A DNA stretch of 64,000 nucleotides from contig NZ_JADMLG010000010.1 in assembly GCF_015674855.1 (NCBI RefSeq), positions 268,201-332,200 on the forward strand, in the 5' to 3' direction. The notes below the pieces were generated by a model. It saw nothing but the letters and a program-made list of their open reading frames with translations. It made no database searches and had not been told where the DNA came from. Below, piece after piece: positions 41,106-50,314 of this stretch; the stretch's first letter is position 1; each line of letters begins with the position of its first letter. Both the position numbers and the translations under genes were made by a program. The stretch comes from Nocardia bovistercoris. Its GTDB lineage: Bacteria; Actinomycetota; Actinomycetes; Mycobacteriales; Mycobacteriaceae.

Positions 41106-41560
41106 TGCAATGTCTCCGTCAGAGGGAACCTGAAATAATAGGCTCCGAGGTAAAAATTAATACATAGACACATAGGTGGTTCCCTCCTTCCTTGTACTGC
41201 GATGCGAAGCGGCTGAGCGGGTTCAAGATGTGCGCCGAACAGGTCTTTTCTCTTCTGTCCGGATTTACCCAGATTTTACCGCTATAGCGTTGACCCATCA
41301 ATATTGATGGGATTATTTAACAACGTTTTATCGCTGGCAACATCCATTTATCCCAAATAATTGCCATCACGCATATTCACTATTTTGTTTCACTATCTTC
41401 TTTTTGGGGATGGGATCGAAGTCCGACAGGTGGGTAGCGTCATGGTGGATTCCATGAAACTGGCCCAGCCTGTCGAATCTTCAGATATTCCATCCGGCGA
41501 CTGAGCCGGTCAGCTTCATGACGTGCCCATCAAAGGGCATCGTCTACTGAAAACTGGTGC
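41106..41560. other. AT-rich regulatory stretch upstream of xis-int
   Basis: No gene seen. It holds the palindrome at 41294-41311 and an AT-rich tract (about 41280-41410). The xis-int promoter is expected here. Confidence 0.5.
41294..41311. promoter_or_regulatory. 18-bp perfect palindrome, candidate operator
   Basis: CCCATCAATATTGATGGG reads identically on both strands, about 190 bp upstream of the excisionase start. It is a likely binding site for a dimeric repressor. Confidence 0.5.
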
Positions 41561-41923
41561 TCAGTCTTCCGACGGTGCGGCGCTCTTCCTGCTGCGTCGC
41601 GTGGACGACGGGGAGGCTTCCCCGCTGTCCTGGCTCGTCGCCCCGGTGGCAGATGCCCCCGAGGAACGACCACCACGCAGGCGCTCGATTGCTGCCCGTC
41701 TGACTGCTGCTTCGCGTTCGATCTCGGCAATTGCTTCATCTGCGCGATCCGCAAGATCAGTCTCAGTCCGGGCTCTCTCGATATGATCGAGAATTGCCTG
41801 GAGGTGTTCGTCGGCGAGAGTCTTGCCACGCAGTTGAGCGATCAGGCTCAGTTCAGCGTGGATCTCCGCGTCGACCTTGATCGCGATGGTCTTGCGGGTG
41901 GAGTCGTTGTCCGGCATGGACAT
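41561..41923 (-). CDS. Small RHH-like / mobilisation accessory protein
   Basis: 120 aa from ATG 41923, set by an ideal GAGGAGG 8 nt upstream. Residues 8-50 (STRKTIAIKVDAEIHAELSL, then IAQLRGKTLADEHLQAILDH) match a ribbon-helix-helix pattern with a strand followed by two helices. A charged helix (EAIAEIEREAAVRRAAIERL) and a Ser/Arg-rich tail follow. It may act as a plasmid-type regulator or relaxosome accessory factor; neither is proven. Confidence 0.6.
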   Translation of the reverse strand: MSMPDNDSTRKTIAIKVDAEIHAELSLIAQLRGKTLADEHLQAILDHIERARTETDLADRADEAIAEIEREAAVRRAAIERLRGGRSSGASATGATSQDSGEASPSSTRRSRKSAAPSED

Positions 41924-42060
41924 AGCAGCTACCTCCTCGGTAGGGACGCGACTGGTGAGTGCTGGATGCAGGCTCACTGGTTCAGCCGCGGACTACCGAC
42001 AAGGCCGACTCCTGAAGCGTCGCCGCCATGGCCCTGCCCGAACCGTCATCCGGCGCCCGA

Positions 42061-42624
42061 TCATGCCGCTTCTCCTTGCCGGACCTGCCGATCCGATGGC
42101 ACGGGATAGCCGGGAATGGTTATGTCTGAGTCGATTTCATTGCCCCACACGTCCCAGCCGGGTTGCCGCCTGCGGGCGAACAGTTCGAGATATGGTCCCT
42201 TGCTGACTCTTTCGATGATGGCGAACTGTTCTTCCGGCTTGTGACTGTGCTCTTGGACCGGCGCGATGAACCAGGTGGGTTGTGCCCGGAAGTTCACCGA
42301 TGCCTTTCCTCGGGTGCCGAATAAGACATGTTCCGTCATATTGCGCAGGTAGCGGCCGAGTTGCAGACGTGGTTTCATCCAAGTGAGCGGTGATCGGTAG
42401 GTGAAACCCCATGCCTCCATGACCTCGAAGCCGTGCCGGAGCGTGGCATTGGTGACCCACAGCCAGAGATAGGCATCCTCTTCCGCCAAGTCCGCCACCG
42501 GCAGGGCCGTGATTTGTTCCACGGACATTAGGGGATAGTGCTGATCAGCCCCAATAGCCCCCCGCTGCAACACATCCCACGGCGGGTCCGCCAGGATGGT
42601 TCGGTAGCGTCGACCATCACTCAT
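42061..42624 (-). CDS. MT-A70-family adenine N6-DNA methyltransferase
   Basis: 187 aa. The catalytic DPPW motif is in YRTILADPPWDVLQRG near residue 12. The SAM-binding segment includes DAYLWLWVTNATLRHGFEVM, then RSPLTWMKP. The C-terminus has PYLELFARRRQPGWDVWGNE. Such compact methylases are common in phages and conjugative elements and protect incoming DNA from restriction or mark it. It overlaps the replication-relaxation gene as ATGA. Confidence 0.9.
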   Translation of the reverse strand: MSDGRRYRTILADPPWDVLQRGAIGADQHYPLMSVEQITALPVADLAEEDAYLWLWVTNATLRHGFEVMEAWGFTYRSPLTWMKPRLQLGRYLRNMTEHVLFGTRGKASVNFRAQPTWFIAPVQEHSHKPEEQFAIIERVSKGPYLELFARRRQPGWDVWGNEIDSDITIPGYPVPSDRQVRQGEAA

Positions 42625-43682
42625 GCTGTCCCTCCGGTTTGGATGAGACGGATGAGTTGGTGCGGGGCGATGATGCGGAACAGTCGGCCGTCGAGCCGTT
42701 GATCGCGTTCGATGGCTTCGACGAGGGCAAGCCGTCGTTGTTCGGCTTTGGTCTCGGTGCGGGCCGTCAGACTCCAGATCACCAGAGGGAAGACACCCTC
42801 GGCCTGATCCTGTTCGGTGCCGCTCCGTCGGTAGTTCTCATACTCGCGTGACTTGCGCACCAGGGTCGGGATGGACTCGGTGCCCATGTCCTGCTCGAAG
42901 AACCAACTACTGATCAGGTCGCCGCCTATTTCCGCCGCCGTTTCCAGGTACATGTCCGGCCGCAGCGTCAGCAGGGCACCGCCGAGGCCGTGGTAGGTAC
43001 GCCAGGCCACTGCCTCGATATCCGCCCGGATCAGTTCCAGTCGTCCCTGAAGCTGGGCGGTGAGGAGGGTGATGTGGGTTTCGGCGATGGCGAGGGTGTG
43101 GCTCAGGAAGGTGGTGCTCGGGGTGGTGTAGCGGCGTTTGGGTGGTTCGCCGTTTTCGATCTGGAGCAGTTTCGCGCCGATGAGATCGACGTAATGCACC
43201 AACCCACCCGATCCAGCGCGGAGTCCTCCGATACGGCGTTCCAGGGTGCCGAGTACGCGCCATCGTCGCAATCTGGCCAGTGTGCGCTGGGTGATGCGAA
43301 GTCCCGATCTCGGGCTGAGTTCGTGGAAGTGGAGCTGATGGATCATGCGGACAGTGAGGAAGCGATGTTCGGCTACTGAGCGGAGGATGGCGAAATCGCG
43401 CTCGCTCATCTCTTTACTGATCGTTGTCAGATCATGACGGATGCTGGCAGGCCGACGGGGACGCGAGGATGATGAAGCGAAATCCGCATCAGTCGTTGCG
43501 TGGGTGCGGCCGGATTGGCCATCCACCGGCGGTGATGCACTGGTGGAAGACAACGCGATACGTCGATCGAGATGATCATCGAAATGGCTGCGTCGCAGCA
43601 GTTCGCACAGATCGGTATCTCCCCCAGATAGAGCCTGGGCGGCGGGGCATCCCTCGTGAGGCACGGCAGGAAGGTCGGTCAT
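42621..43682 (-). CDS. Replication-relaxation family protein
   Basis: 353 aa. A variable 90-residue N-terminus precedes the family core: a winged-helix segment (ERDFAILRSVAEHRFLTVRM, then RITQRTLARLRRWRVLGTL), then FLSHTLAIAETHITLL, then LRPDMYLE and the nuclease-like SWFFEQDMGTESIPTLVRKS. The family is named for replication or relaxation proteins of actinobacterial plasmids; its exact chemistry is unsettled. It lies between the TraG-like ATPase and the methylase, with ATGA overlaps on both sides, so the three are one translational unit. Confidence 0.82.
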   Translation of the reverse strand: MTDLPAVPHEGCPAAQALSGGDTDLCELLRRSHFDDHLDRRIALSSTSASPPVDGQSGRTHATTDADFASSSSRPRRPASIRHDLTTISKEMSERDFAILRSVAEHRFLTVRMIHQLHFHELSPRSGLRITQRTLARLRRWRVLGTLERRIGGLRAGSGGLVHYVDLIGAKLLQIENGEPPKRRYTTPSTTFLSHTLAIAETHITLLTAQLQGRLELIRADIEAVAWRTYHGLGGALLTLRPDMYLETAAEIGGDLISSWFFEQDMGTESIPTLVRKSREYENYRRSGTEQDQAEGVFPLVIWSLTARTETKAEQRRLALVEAIERDQRLDGRLFRIIAPHQLIRLIQTGGTA

Positions 43683-45889
43683 GACCGCCTCCTTCGTTGA
43701 TTCGTCCGATTCCCCGGTCCGTCACTTCCCAGACCATCGAGGAGTTGTGAAAATCCGGCTTCGATCTCTCGAACCGGTCGGCCGTAGCGTTCCCGACTGA
43801 GGCGACGAATCTTCGCAGGATCACTTGTCTTCGGTGGTGGAGCTTGTGTCACTCCCGACACCCACGGCTGCATGCTGTTGCTCCGAACCAGTCGGGCGTA
43901 GATGTGGTGCGCGGGCAAGGCGGTGAAATCCTCCGCCGTCAGGACGGATTGCCCGGTGGCCGCCGTCTTGGCATCGTCAGCGTTGAGAGCAAAGGTAACG
44001 CGATTCCTGGCGTTGTTTCGGAAGGCGTTGAGCATCGCGGCCGGAAGTTGCCTTTCGTACTGATGCGCCAGGTGGAATCCGGCACGCAGGCTCCTCGACA
44101 GCGCCAGAGCCTCGTCCAAATCCGTTGGCAGGTTGAGGAATTCCTGTACCTCATCGATGTAGACCATGACCGGAATCCGTAGTCCCTCGGGCAAGCTGAC
44201 TCGTTCCAAGATGGCCTGCCACAGGTCATAGAGCACCACCGCTGCCAGGAGTCGGGATGCTTCCGGCCCGATAATTCCTTTCTGAAGCGGGACCAGCAGA
44301 ATTTTCCGATCGTTCAGGACTTGCCGAACGTTGAAGCGGGGACGTTGCTGCGCCAGTACCGCCCGCAGGTGTCGATCCAGCAGGGGCCGGATCTTATTAC
44401 TCAGTGGCGCAACCACATTGGCAGCAGCTTCAGGCGTCATGCCCTCGTACCACTGCCAGAACGGCCCACTGGTGAACGGATCGTCACGCACGGCCGCTTG
44501 CATCAACGGTCGACGGAACGCGGGATTAGTCAGAATGAGGGGCAGCATGATCAGGCTGGCATCTTCACGGTGCACCAAAGCCTTGAGGCAGTTTCGTAGA
44601 ATGTCGCCACTCCGCGGGCCAAGCGATTCCCCGTAGAGCGAACGAAAGGTGCCGAACATGCTGTCGGCGATGACATCCGGCGATATGTTCTCGCGGCCAC
44701 TTCCCGGTGACCTGTCCAAGGGGTTCAGGCCAACCGGTGCATCACTCAGCGGGTCGATGATCACCACATCGTCGCGGCGAGAAGCAGGAATCCGCTCCAA
44801 CACGTCGTTGATGAGATCTTTCGGTTCGATGACCACGACCGGCCGGTTGGCCTCCAGGTCTTGGACAATGAGGTTCAGCAGCAGCGTGGATTTCCCTGTC
44901 CCGGTCGGTCCCACCAGCCAGGTATGGCGCAGGCTGTCAACCACGTTGTAGCCGACCGTTCCTGACGATCCCGGTGCATTGGCCAGGGCAATGATTCGTT
45001 CCCCGGACTGCACCGAGGGGGTTGGCCGTACCAAGCGAGGGTGCGAGGACGGGACGCCCGGCAAGGGGATATCGTCCTTGTCGCGAATCGGCCAGGCCAC
45101 CAGCAGCGTTATTTCCGGAACGCTGAGACGCGAGGGCGGGGTGAACAGGGACCAGAATGACGTCCGAGGACTGTTGAGCCGTTCGGGCGCATCACTTTTC
45201 AGGCGCAGATGCACTCCCGCAGCATTGACCGTGCCCAGGGCGGAGGCCAGATTCAGTAGCAGAGATTTTCGTCGTCCCGCGGCCAGCGCTGACACCCCGA
45301 TACGTACCGTGGCCGAGAAGGCGTGCTGTCCCATCTTCCGGCTGATGGCTTGGGTGGCGCCCGGCCGGTCGTCGGATTGCAGTCCGATGAGCGCTTTCGA
45401 CAGCACACTCTGGTGGCTGTCGTGGCGCTCGGCAGGCGGAAGGGACGGCTGGTGGCCGTGCCCCAGGACGATCTGAATTACCAGTGTCTCGTTGTCGGTG
45501 GCAGCAGTCAGGGCCGAGAGGATCGAGCGTCCAGCCGTCAAGCGGTCGACGGCTTCCAGGGGCCAATCTGATGCCGACAGTCCCAACCGGCGGGAGGCCC
45601 CCACCGGTGGACGACTGTCCTCCGGGCTACCGGTCACCATGCTGCCCGGCACCAGTTGCTCGACGCTGCGGCGGATCGTTTCCGCGTAGCGCCGCTGCGT
45701 TCCGATGAGGTAGCGAATACCGTGGGAATCTGCCCGAGCTTCCAGAATGATTTTCGGGCGATGGTCCTGGGCGGCCCAGTGTCGGAGCAGGCCCAGAGCA
45801 GATGTTTCATCGAACGGACTGGGCCAGAACACCGACTGCCAGACCATTGCCGTCGGTGTCAACGGAAGAGGCAGTTGGTCAGTCGTCAT
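43679..45889 (-). CDS. TraG/HerA-like conjugative DNA-transfer ATPase
   Basis: 736 aa from ATG 45889. A N-terminal region of about 330 residues is followed by the motor domain: Walker A LVGPTGTGKSTLLLNLIVQD near 335-345, DVVIIDPL, the Walker-B-like VMVYIDEVQEFLNLP near 590, and LSRSLRAGFHLAHQYERQLP. It belongs to the type-IV coupling/HerA-type ATPases that pump DNA. No TM helices are seen at the N-terminus, so it may dock on the small membrane proteins encoded upstream. It overlaps the preceding 92-aa gene by 11 nt. Confidence 0.88.
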   Translation of the reverse strand: MTTDQLPLPLTPTAMVWQSVFWPSPFDETSALGLLRHWAAQDHRPKIILEARADSHGIRYLIGTQRRYAETIRRSVEQLVPGSMVTGSPEDSRPPVGASRRLGLSASDWPLEAVDRLTAGRSILSALTAATDNETLVIQIVLGHGHQPSLPPAERHDSHQSVLSKALIGLQSDDRPGATQAISRKMGQHAFSATVRIGVSALAAGRRKSLLLNLASALGTVNAAGVHLRLKSDAPERLNSPRTSFWSLFTPPSRLSVPEITLLVAWPIRDKDDIPLPGVPSSHPRLVRPTPSVQSGERIIALANAPGSSGTVGYNVVDSLRHTWLVGPTGTGKSTLLLNLIVQDLEANRPVVVIEPKDLINDVLERIPASRRDDVVIIDPLSDAPVGLNPLDRSPGSGRENISPDVIADSMFGTFRSLYGESLGPRSGDILRNCLKALVHREDASLIMLPLILTNPAFRRPLMQAAVRDDPFTSGPFWQWYEGMTPEAAANVVAPLSNKIRPLLDRHLRAVLAQQRPRFNVRQVLNDRKILLVPLQKGIIGPEASRLLAAVVLYDLWQAILERVSLPEGLRIPVMVYIDEVQEFLNLPTDLDEALALSRSLRAGFHLAHQYERQLPAAMLNAFRNNARNRVTFALNADDAKTAATGQSVLTAEDFTALPAHHIYARLVRSNSMQPWVSGVTQAPPPKTSDPAKIRRLSRERYGRPVREIEAGFSQLLDGLGSDGPGNRTNQRRRRS

Positions 45890-46157
45890 CGGCCCGCTCC
45901 TGTTCGTCCGTGTACGGAGTGGTCGAGGTGTCGGGGGCCGTCTCGGGAGTGGTTGCGACTACATCGTTTTCGGCCAGTTCGGCCGTCTTCTCGGCGGCAG
46001 CTTCCGCCAAGGCCACGGCGATGGCGGCGCGCCCCAACTTGCGCAGATCCGGCGGTGTCCGCTTGACGCTGCGCACCGTGCTCCGAGGTTCCGGACGGTT
46101 CGGCCGATTCCGTCCCTTTTCCGCCCGCCGATAATTGAACTTGTTGTTTTTCGACAT
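45879..46157 (-). CDS. Small basic/acidic protein, transfer-operon leader gene
   Basis: 92 aa from ATG 46157, preceded by AAGGGG. The N-terminal half is very basic (KFNYRRAEKGRNRPNRPEPR), the middle is an Ala-rich helix (LGRAAIAVALAEAAAEKTAE), and the tail is acidic. No family is recognised. It overlaps the ATPase start, so it is co-translated with it. Confidence 0.6.
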   Translation of the reverse strand: MSKNNKFNYRRAEKGRNRPNRPEPRSTVRSVKRTPPDLRKLGRAAIAVALAEAAAEKTAELAENDVVATTPETAPDTSTTPYTDEQERADDD

Positions 46158-46251
46158 ACTGCACCCCTTCTTCCCATTACCGTTACTGTTTTGCGAACAT
46201 GACGAGCAACGGCGTAGATATGCGCCCACCCTGCCTGTCGCTGCCGCTTAA

Positions 46252-46287
46252 TTCCACTATGTGGAAAAGTTATTAACGAACCGTTAA
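46252..46287. promoter_or_regulatory. Two short palindromes upstream of the transfer operon
   Basis: TTCCAC-TAT-GTGGAA (46252-46266) and TTAACG-AAC-CGTTAA (46273-46287) sit in an AT-rich spot about 95-130 bp upstream of the 92-aa gene start. They are candidate operator sites for the operon. Confidence 0.45.
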
Positions 46288-46345
46288 ATGATCAAATTTT
46301 GCAACACCGAAGCGAACAATTCGTCTCGCGTGCTGATGAAACGAA

Positions 46346-46543
46346 TTACCAGCGTTCGTGCAGTGTGCGGATTACAACAACCACCAACCAGATCAGAGCG
46401 GCGCTCCCGACGATGATGATCACCGGCCACATCACCGACTGCACCACTTGCACTGCGACGTACAGGGCAAACGCACCAGCCAGCACCTTCAGGCAGGCGC
46501 CGACGAACCGATCGACGTACCCCGGTTCTTCGTGGCCGCTCAT
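46346..46543 (-). CDS. Small membrane protein
   Basis: 65 aa from ATG 46543, overlapping the upstream gene as ATGA. Two hydrophobic helices, FVGACLKVLAGAFALYVAVQ and VMWPVIIIVGSAALIWLVVV, separated by VQS; the last residues are basic. It may be part of the transfer apparatus in the membrane. Confidence 0.6.
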   Translation of the reverse strand: MSGHEEPGYVDRFVGACLKVLAGAFALYVAVQVVQSVMWPVIIIVGSAALIWLVVVVIRTLHERW

Positions 46544-46812
46544 GCCTGCCACCACTGAGTCCAGGCCACCAGCTCGCCGCTGATACTGGACAGAACATCC
46601 CACACGCGCGTAGCGCTCCGCGGTGCCATTTCTTCGTGGATCTCAACCATTGTCACGATCTCGCGCATCGTGGCCGTCAGTTTCGCTACCGTCGATTCGG
46701 CCAAATGGCGAGTGATCTCCGGGTTGTCTCCTTCGGGGATGTTGCCCTCGAATTCCCAGGGCAAAGGCTTTCCCTGAAAGTCACTGCTTGGGCCATCGTG
46801 CCTATGTCCCAT
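46540..46812 (-). CDS. Small acidic protein of the transfer region
   Basis: 90 aa from ATG 46812 with a consensus AAGGAGG site. Soluble and helical (AESTVAKLTATMREIVTMVE). No family recognised. Translation is coupled to the downstream small membrane protein by an ATGA overlap. Confidence 0.6.
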   Translation of the reverse strand: MGHRHDGPSSDFQGKPLPWEFEGNIPEGDNPEITRHLAESTVAKLTATMREIVTMVEIHEEMAPRSATRVWDVLSSISGELVAWTQWWQA

Positions 46813-46944
46813 GAATACCTCCTTGAGTAGATTGCTGAATATGCTGAGATGGCCCATAAATTCGCTCTGGTCAGACTGTTTTTGGGTAGGCGGGGCCACC
46901 TCAGCAATTCAGGGGATGAAGAGAAAGCGTTCGGTGGCGGCGGA

Positions 46945-48318
46945 CTACGCCGCTACCGTCGAGATAGCCTGATCTGTCGAATCGGCTCTATCTGTCGTGG
47001 AAGATGCTGCGCCACCGCGGAGTTCGTCAGCACTGGTCAAGCAGGCCAGTGCCTGAAGCTGCGCCATCACCTTGTCAAGCGGCACCATGTCGATGTCGAG
47101 CCCAGGGGCGAACAATCCGAATGACGTGCTCTCTACCGGCAGGAATTCCACATTCCAGCTGACGCCCTGGTGCAGACTCCTGGCGATGGCGACGGCCTGA
47201 TGGGCTCCGTCGATGGGCCGCGCCATCTTCGCCACCGTCAGGCCGTAGACCTTGCTGCCACGAACCACCAGCAGCGCCATACGGGCAACCAACTCGTCAC
47301 GCCGCTGCTCCAAACGAAGTTCACGTCGCCGCACTGCACTCAGCTGGAACGTCAGCCGATCCACTTCCTCGGTCAACACCGATCCGTCGCGGTAGATGAG
47401 CGTGAAGACGATCAGATTGAGCAGCACCACGACGAGGCCGAAGAAGCAACCGAGCGTGATGGCCACCACCGGGCCGCTGTCGGCGGCCATCCCGTCACTG
47501 ACGATACGAAGACCCATCAGCAGCCCAGCCCCAACCGCCACCACAGAAGACCCGATAAGCAAGATCTTCGGCAGCAGTCCGGCCTGACCTTTCGGCAGGG
47601 AGATATGCCCCTGTCGGTCCTTGTAGGCGCGGACATCACGGGCCACCACATGCAGGCCCGCCGCAATAGCAACCGTCCCGAGGAGCCCGAAGACGATGGC
47701 CGATGTCGCTGGGACGATCGACCCACCGGAAGAAATTTGATCCCAAGCGACGTTGAAGATGGTCCCGCTGAACAGGGTGAGAATGGGGAGGTCCAGCACC
47801 GTGATGAGCGGTACCAGCAGTTTCGCTGAGTTTGAGACTCGACGATGCTGGATACTGCCTTCATTCGTTTCACGCTCGATGCGCGATGACACCGAAGCGA
47901 TGCGCACGTCGGCTTCCTCGGCCGTCAGCAGTTCCCCACGAACACCGGTCAGCGGCTCTCTGGGCAGTCTGCCGATGGCATCCCCAATAACCACCCCCTC
48001 TTGCCACAGTTCCCCCGCCTGATCGACCAACTTCCCAATGGTGGCGACACCACGATCACGAAACCGATGAGCAGCTGCGCGTCCGCCACTGACAACTTCA
48101 GCTTCGAGGTAGCTGTACCGATCTGCGGAACGACGAATCTTGATGCGGTACTTCTGCTCTCGGTAGAGGGCCAGTACCACCGCCAGCATGCTGCGGGGGA
48201 TCGGGAAGCCGAACAGCCGGGATTTCCAGATGTCGATCCAGGGCAAGCGTGGAGGTGAATACGCTGCCGGTGCCGGTTTCACCACCTTGGCAGCAGAACG
48301 ACGAACACGAACTTTCAC
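46945..48318 (-). CDS. Polytopic membrane protein of the transfer module
   Basis: 457 aa from GTG 48318, with AAAGGATG upstream. A basic N-terminus and a first half rich in charged helix are followed by four hydrophobic segments (LLVPLITVLDLPILTLFSGT, SAIVFGLLGTVAIAAGLHVV, ILLIGSSVVAVGAGLLMGLR, ITLGCFFGLVVVLLNLIVFT). A coiled-coil-like stretch (LTFQLSAVRRRELRLEQRRD) and a C-terminal domain end it. No family recognised. By position it may be a channel or scaffold protein of the conjugative apparatus. Confidence 0.6.
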   Translation of the reverse strand: MKVRVRRSAAKVVKPAPAAYSPPRLPWIDIWKSRLFGFPIPRSMLAVVLALYREQKYRIKIRRSADRYSYLEAEVVSGGRAAAHRFRDRGVATIGKLVDQAGELWQEGVVIGDAIGRLPREPLTGVRGELLTAEEADVRIASVSSRIERETNEGSIQHRRVSNSAKLLVPLITVLDLPILTLFSGTIFNVAWDQISSGGSIVPATSAIVFGLLGTVAIAAGLHVVARDVRAYKDRQGHISLPKGQAGLLPKILLIGSSVVAVGAGLLMGLRIVSDGMAADSGPVVAITLGCFFGLVVVLLNLIVFTLIYRDGSVLTEEVDRLTFQLSAVRRRELRLEQRRDELVARMALLVVRGSKVYGLTVAKMARPIDGAHQAVAIARSLHQGVSWNVEFLPVESTSFGLFAPGLDIDMVPLDKVMAQLQALACLTSADELRGGAASSTTDRADSTDQAISTVAA

Positions 48319-48391
48319 GGAGCTGCATCCTTTCGTGAAACATATTGGAGTTCAACAGATTTGGTTGCTTCGAGTACCGAGAAGGACAGCC

Positions 48392-49570
48392 TCAGCGGAT
48401 CAGGGAGATGTCCACCCGCCGATTCGCTACCGCGTTCTCCTCGATGAAGCGGCCACTGGCATCGAGATTCGGGATGACGGGTTCCCTCCCACCGCGGCCG
48501 ACTACGGTGCCGAGCAGATTGGAGGGAAGCCCCAGCTCCACCAGCCGGGATGCCACTGCCTCAGCCCGACGGCCCGACAGATTGCTGTCGTCACGGCCAT
48601 CCAGAGTCGTGGCGGCAATATGCCCCACCAGATCGACGCGCTGCACCTGGCAGACGTTCGCCGATTGCACCAAGGGCCGGAGTACCTCATCCGCCGAGGG
48701 CGCCAGTTCTGCACTGTTCGGCGAGAAGGGCAAGCTGCGCTCATCCAAACGGGCGAAACTGGTGCAGCCGCCAGCGTCGGTGATAGCCGCTGGAATGGGC
48801 ACTACTGGAACCGGCAGGGTGCATCGGGGTGCTCCCGCGGCGGGATCACCATCCTGGACTACGCAGCTGGCAGCTCCGGCCCGCTGACAAATCTGCATCC
48901 AGGTGGTCTGTACCTTCTCGCGTAGTGCTGCCGGAAGACGAGGTTGCACGTTGCCGCCTGTTACCCCGAGGCCGACGAAGTGAACTTCGTGGCCACGAAG
49001 ATCCAGAAGGCCCTGCTTCACCACCGACTCGGCGATGGCGGCAGGATCGAAGGACCACCCGAGGGCAGTGAAATCTACGGGAGCTTTGGTCGAGAGACCG
49101 CTACTCAGGACGTAGATACGGGCACCCGGATACTGACTGGCTCGGTCGAGCAGTGGGAGCACATCCAAACCCGGCCTTGATGCCTGAACCTTGGCGAGGT
49201 CGGATTCCAGGGCATCGAGGTTGTCCCGGATCTTGCGCTCCTTGGCGGCAGAGGCATGTTCGACGTCTCGGCCTCGGAGCGGTGTCAGATCCTTCTCGAT
49301 AACTGCCCCATCGACGGAACTGATGATCCGCACCAGGGCGTTGCCGGGTTTCTTGCTCTCCGTAGCGAGCGTGAGGAGATGGGATTTGAGGGGTGCGGAG
49401 AGAGACGCCAGGGGTTCGGCGGAGGTGGAGGAGGTGACGAGGATTGTGGGTTGGGGGGTTTCGAGGGGGGTGGGGGTACAGGCGGAAATGGCCAGAAGGC
49501 CAAATATGGCCGTGATACACACAACTACTGTGGGACCTGCGCGCTTCCACCGTCGACGGGTAGCGGACAA
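48392..49570 (-). CDS. OmpA-family lipoprotein-like envelope protein
   Basis: 392 aa from TTG 49570, chosen because AGGAAGG precedes it. The N-terminus has a signal with a lipobox-like LLAISAC. A VWA-like domain of about 220 residues follows (NALVRIISSVDGAVIEKDLT, then GARIYVLSSGLSTKAP). The OmpA peptidoglycan-binding domain is at the C-terminus: VDLVGHIAATTLDG, NLSGRRAEAVASRLVELGLP, and NRRVDISLIR. Such proteins can anchor a transfer or adhesion complex to the cell wall. Confidence 0.8.
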   Translation of the reverse strand: MSATRRRWKRAGPTVVVCITAIFGLLAISACTPTPLETPQPTILVTSSTSAEPLASLSAPLKSHLLTLATESKKPGNALVRIISSVDGAVIEKDLTPLRGRDVEHASAAKERKIRDNLDALESDLAKVQASRPGLDVLPLLDRASQYPGARIYVLSSGLSTKAPVDFTALGWSFDPAAIAESVVKQGLLDLRGHEVHFVGLGVTGGNVQPRLPAALREKVQTTWMQICQRAGAASCVVQDGDPAAGAPRCTLPVPVVPIPAAITDAGGCTSFARLDERSLPFSPNSAELAPSADEVLRPLVQSANVCQVQRVDLVGHIAATTLDGRDDSNLSGRRAEAVASRLVELGLPSNLLGTVVGRGGREPVIPNLDASGRFIEENAVANRRVDISLIR

Positions 49571-49657
49571 TGAGCAAATACCTTCCTGACTAATGAACGT
49601 GGATGTAGCGATCAGGACGGTGGTGTGGGCTGACATCCGCCAGCCCACACCGCCGCG

Positions 49658-49888
49658 TCAGTCGATCGTCACACCCCTTTCCGACGGGGAAATATCCGAG
49701 ACCATCTCGGTCAGTTCCCCAATGTTTCGCGTCGCCATCTCGCGATGAGTTTCGGAATTCACTTCCTCTACCCGAGGCCGACGGTGCATGACCTTCACAA
49801 AGAACCCGACGTGTATGTCGGCCCTCGACTTGAAGGCCAAATACACCATGACCGGAATCAGCATGCCTGCGGTGATCGCCGGTTCCAT
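49658..49888 (-). CDS. Small membrane-anchored protein
   Basis: 76 aa from ATG 49888, preceded by AGAGGAGA. One hydrophobic helix at the N-terminus (AITAGMLIPVMVYLAFKS) and a charged, polar rest (HRRPRVEEVNSETHREMATR). No family recognised. It is the first gene of the leftward transfer block next to the palindrome/repeat region. Confidence 0.55.
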   Translation of the reverse strand: MEPAITAGMLIPVMVYLAFKSRADIHVGFFVKVMHRRPRVEEVNSETHREMATRNIGELTEMVSDISPSERGVTID

Positions 49889-50034
49889 TGTTTGTCTCCT
49901 CTATATCCCGAACCATGAATGCCCGAGGGCCGTGGAAACGGGAGCTGTTTGCGGGACGAAATCTGACAAGCACCACGATTACAACTCGTCGGGCGGACCG
50001 CAAATATTCATCGGGGTTGGCCGCCAATAGCCCC

Positions 50035-50103
50035 CAGTTCACCGCCAAAGTGGTCATTTGGCGGTGAACTGCGGCGGTAAACATGCAGGTCATGGCGGTA
50101 AAC
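50035..50103. repeat. Perfect 15-bp palindrome plus three short direct repeats; candidate oriT/operator
   Basis: CAGTTCACCGCCAAA (50035-50049) and its exact complement (50057-50071) enclose a 7-nt loop. Copies of GGCGGTRAAC occur at 50060, 50073 and 50094, all in one orientation, the first within the palindrome. The site lies between the leftward transfer block and the rightward NACHT block, where an origin of transfer or replication, or a shared operator, would be expected. Confidence 0.6.
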
Positions 50104-50160
50104 GAGTACATTGACTTGCAAGACGACTACCCCTGTGATAGAAGCGACCAAAGAAGATCG

Positions 50161-50189
50161 TTGCAATTGCTAAAGAAATATGCCATAAT
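50161..50189 (+). promoter_or_regulatory. Probable promoter of the NACHT module
   Basis: -35 TTGCAA (50161) and -10 CATAAT (50184) are 17 bp apart in an AT-rich stretch, 126 bp before the proposed start of the first gene. Confidence 0.5.
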
Positions 50190-50314
50190 TAACTTCGTAT
50201 GATAATGCGGGAAACCATTTTCCATCTGAGGTACCTATACCTCGATCTGAAATGGAGTCGCCTGAACGGCCTCCATCCGCATTTTCCAATGGCGATAGTT
50301 CGCCAGAAGGAATC

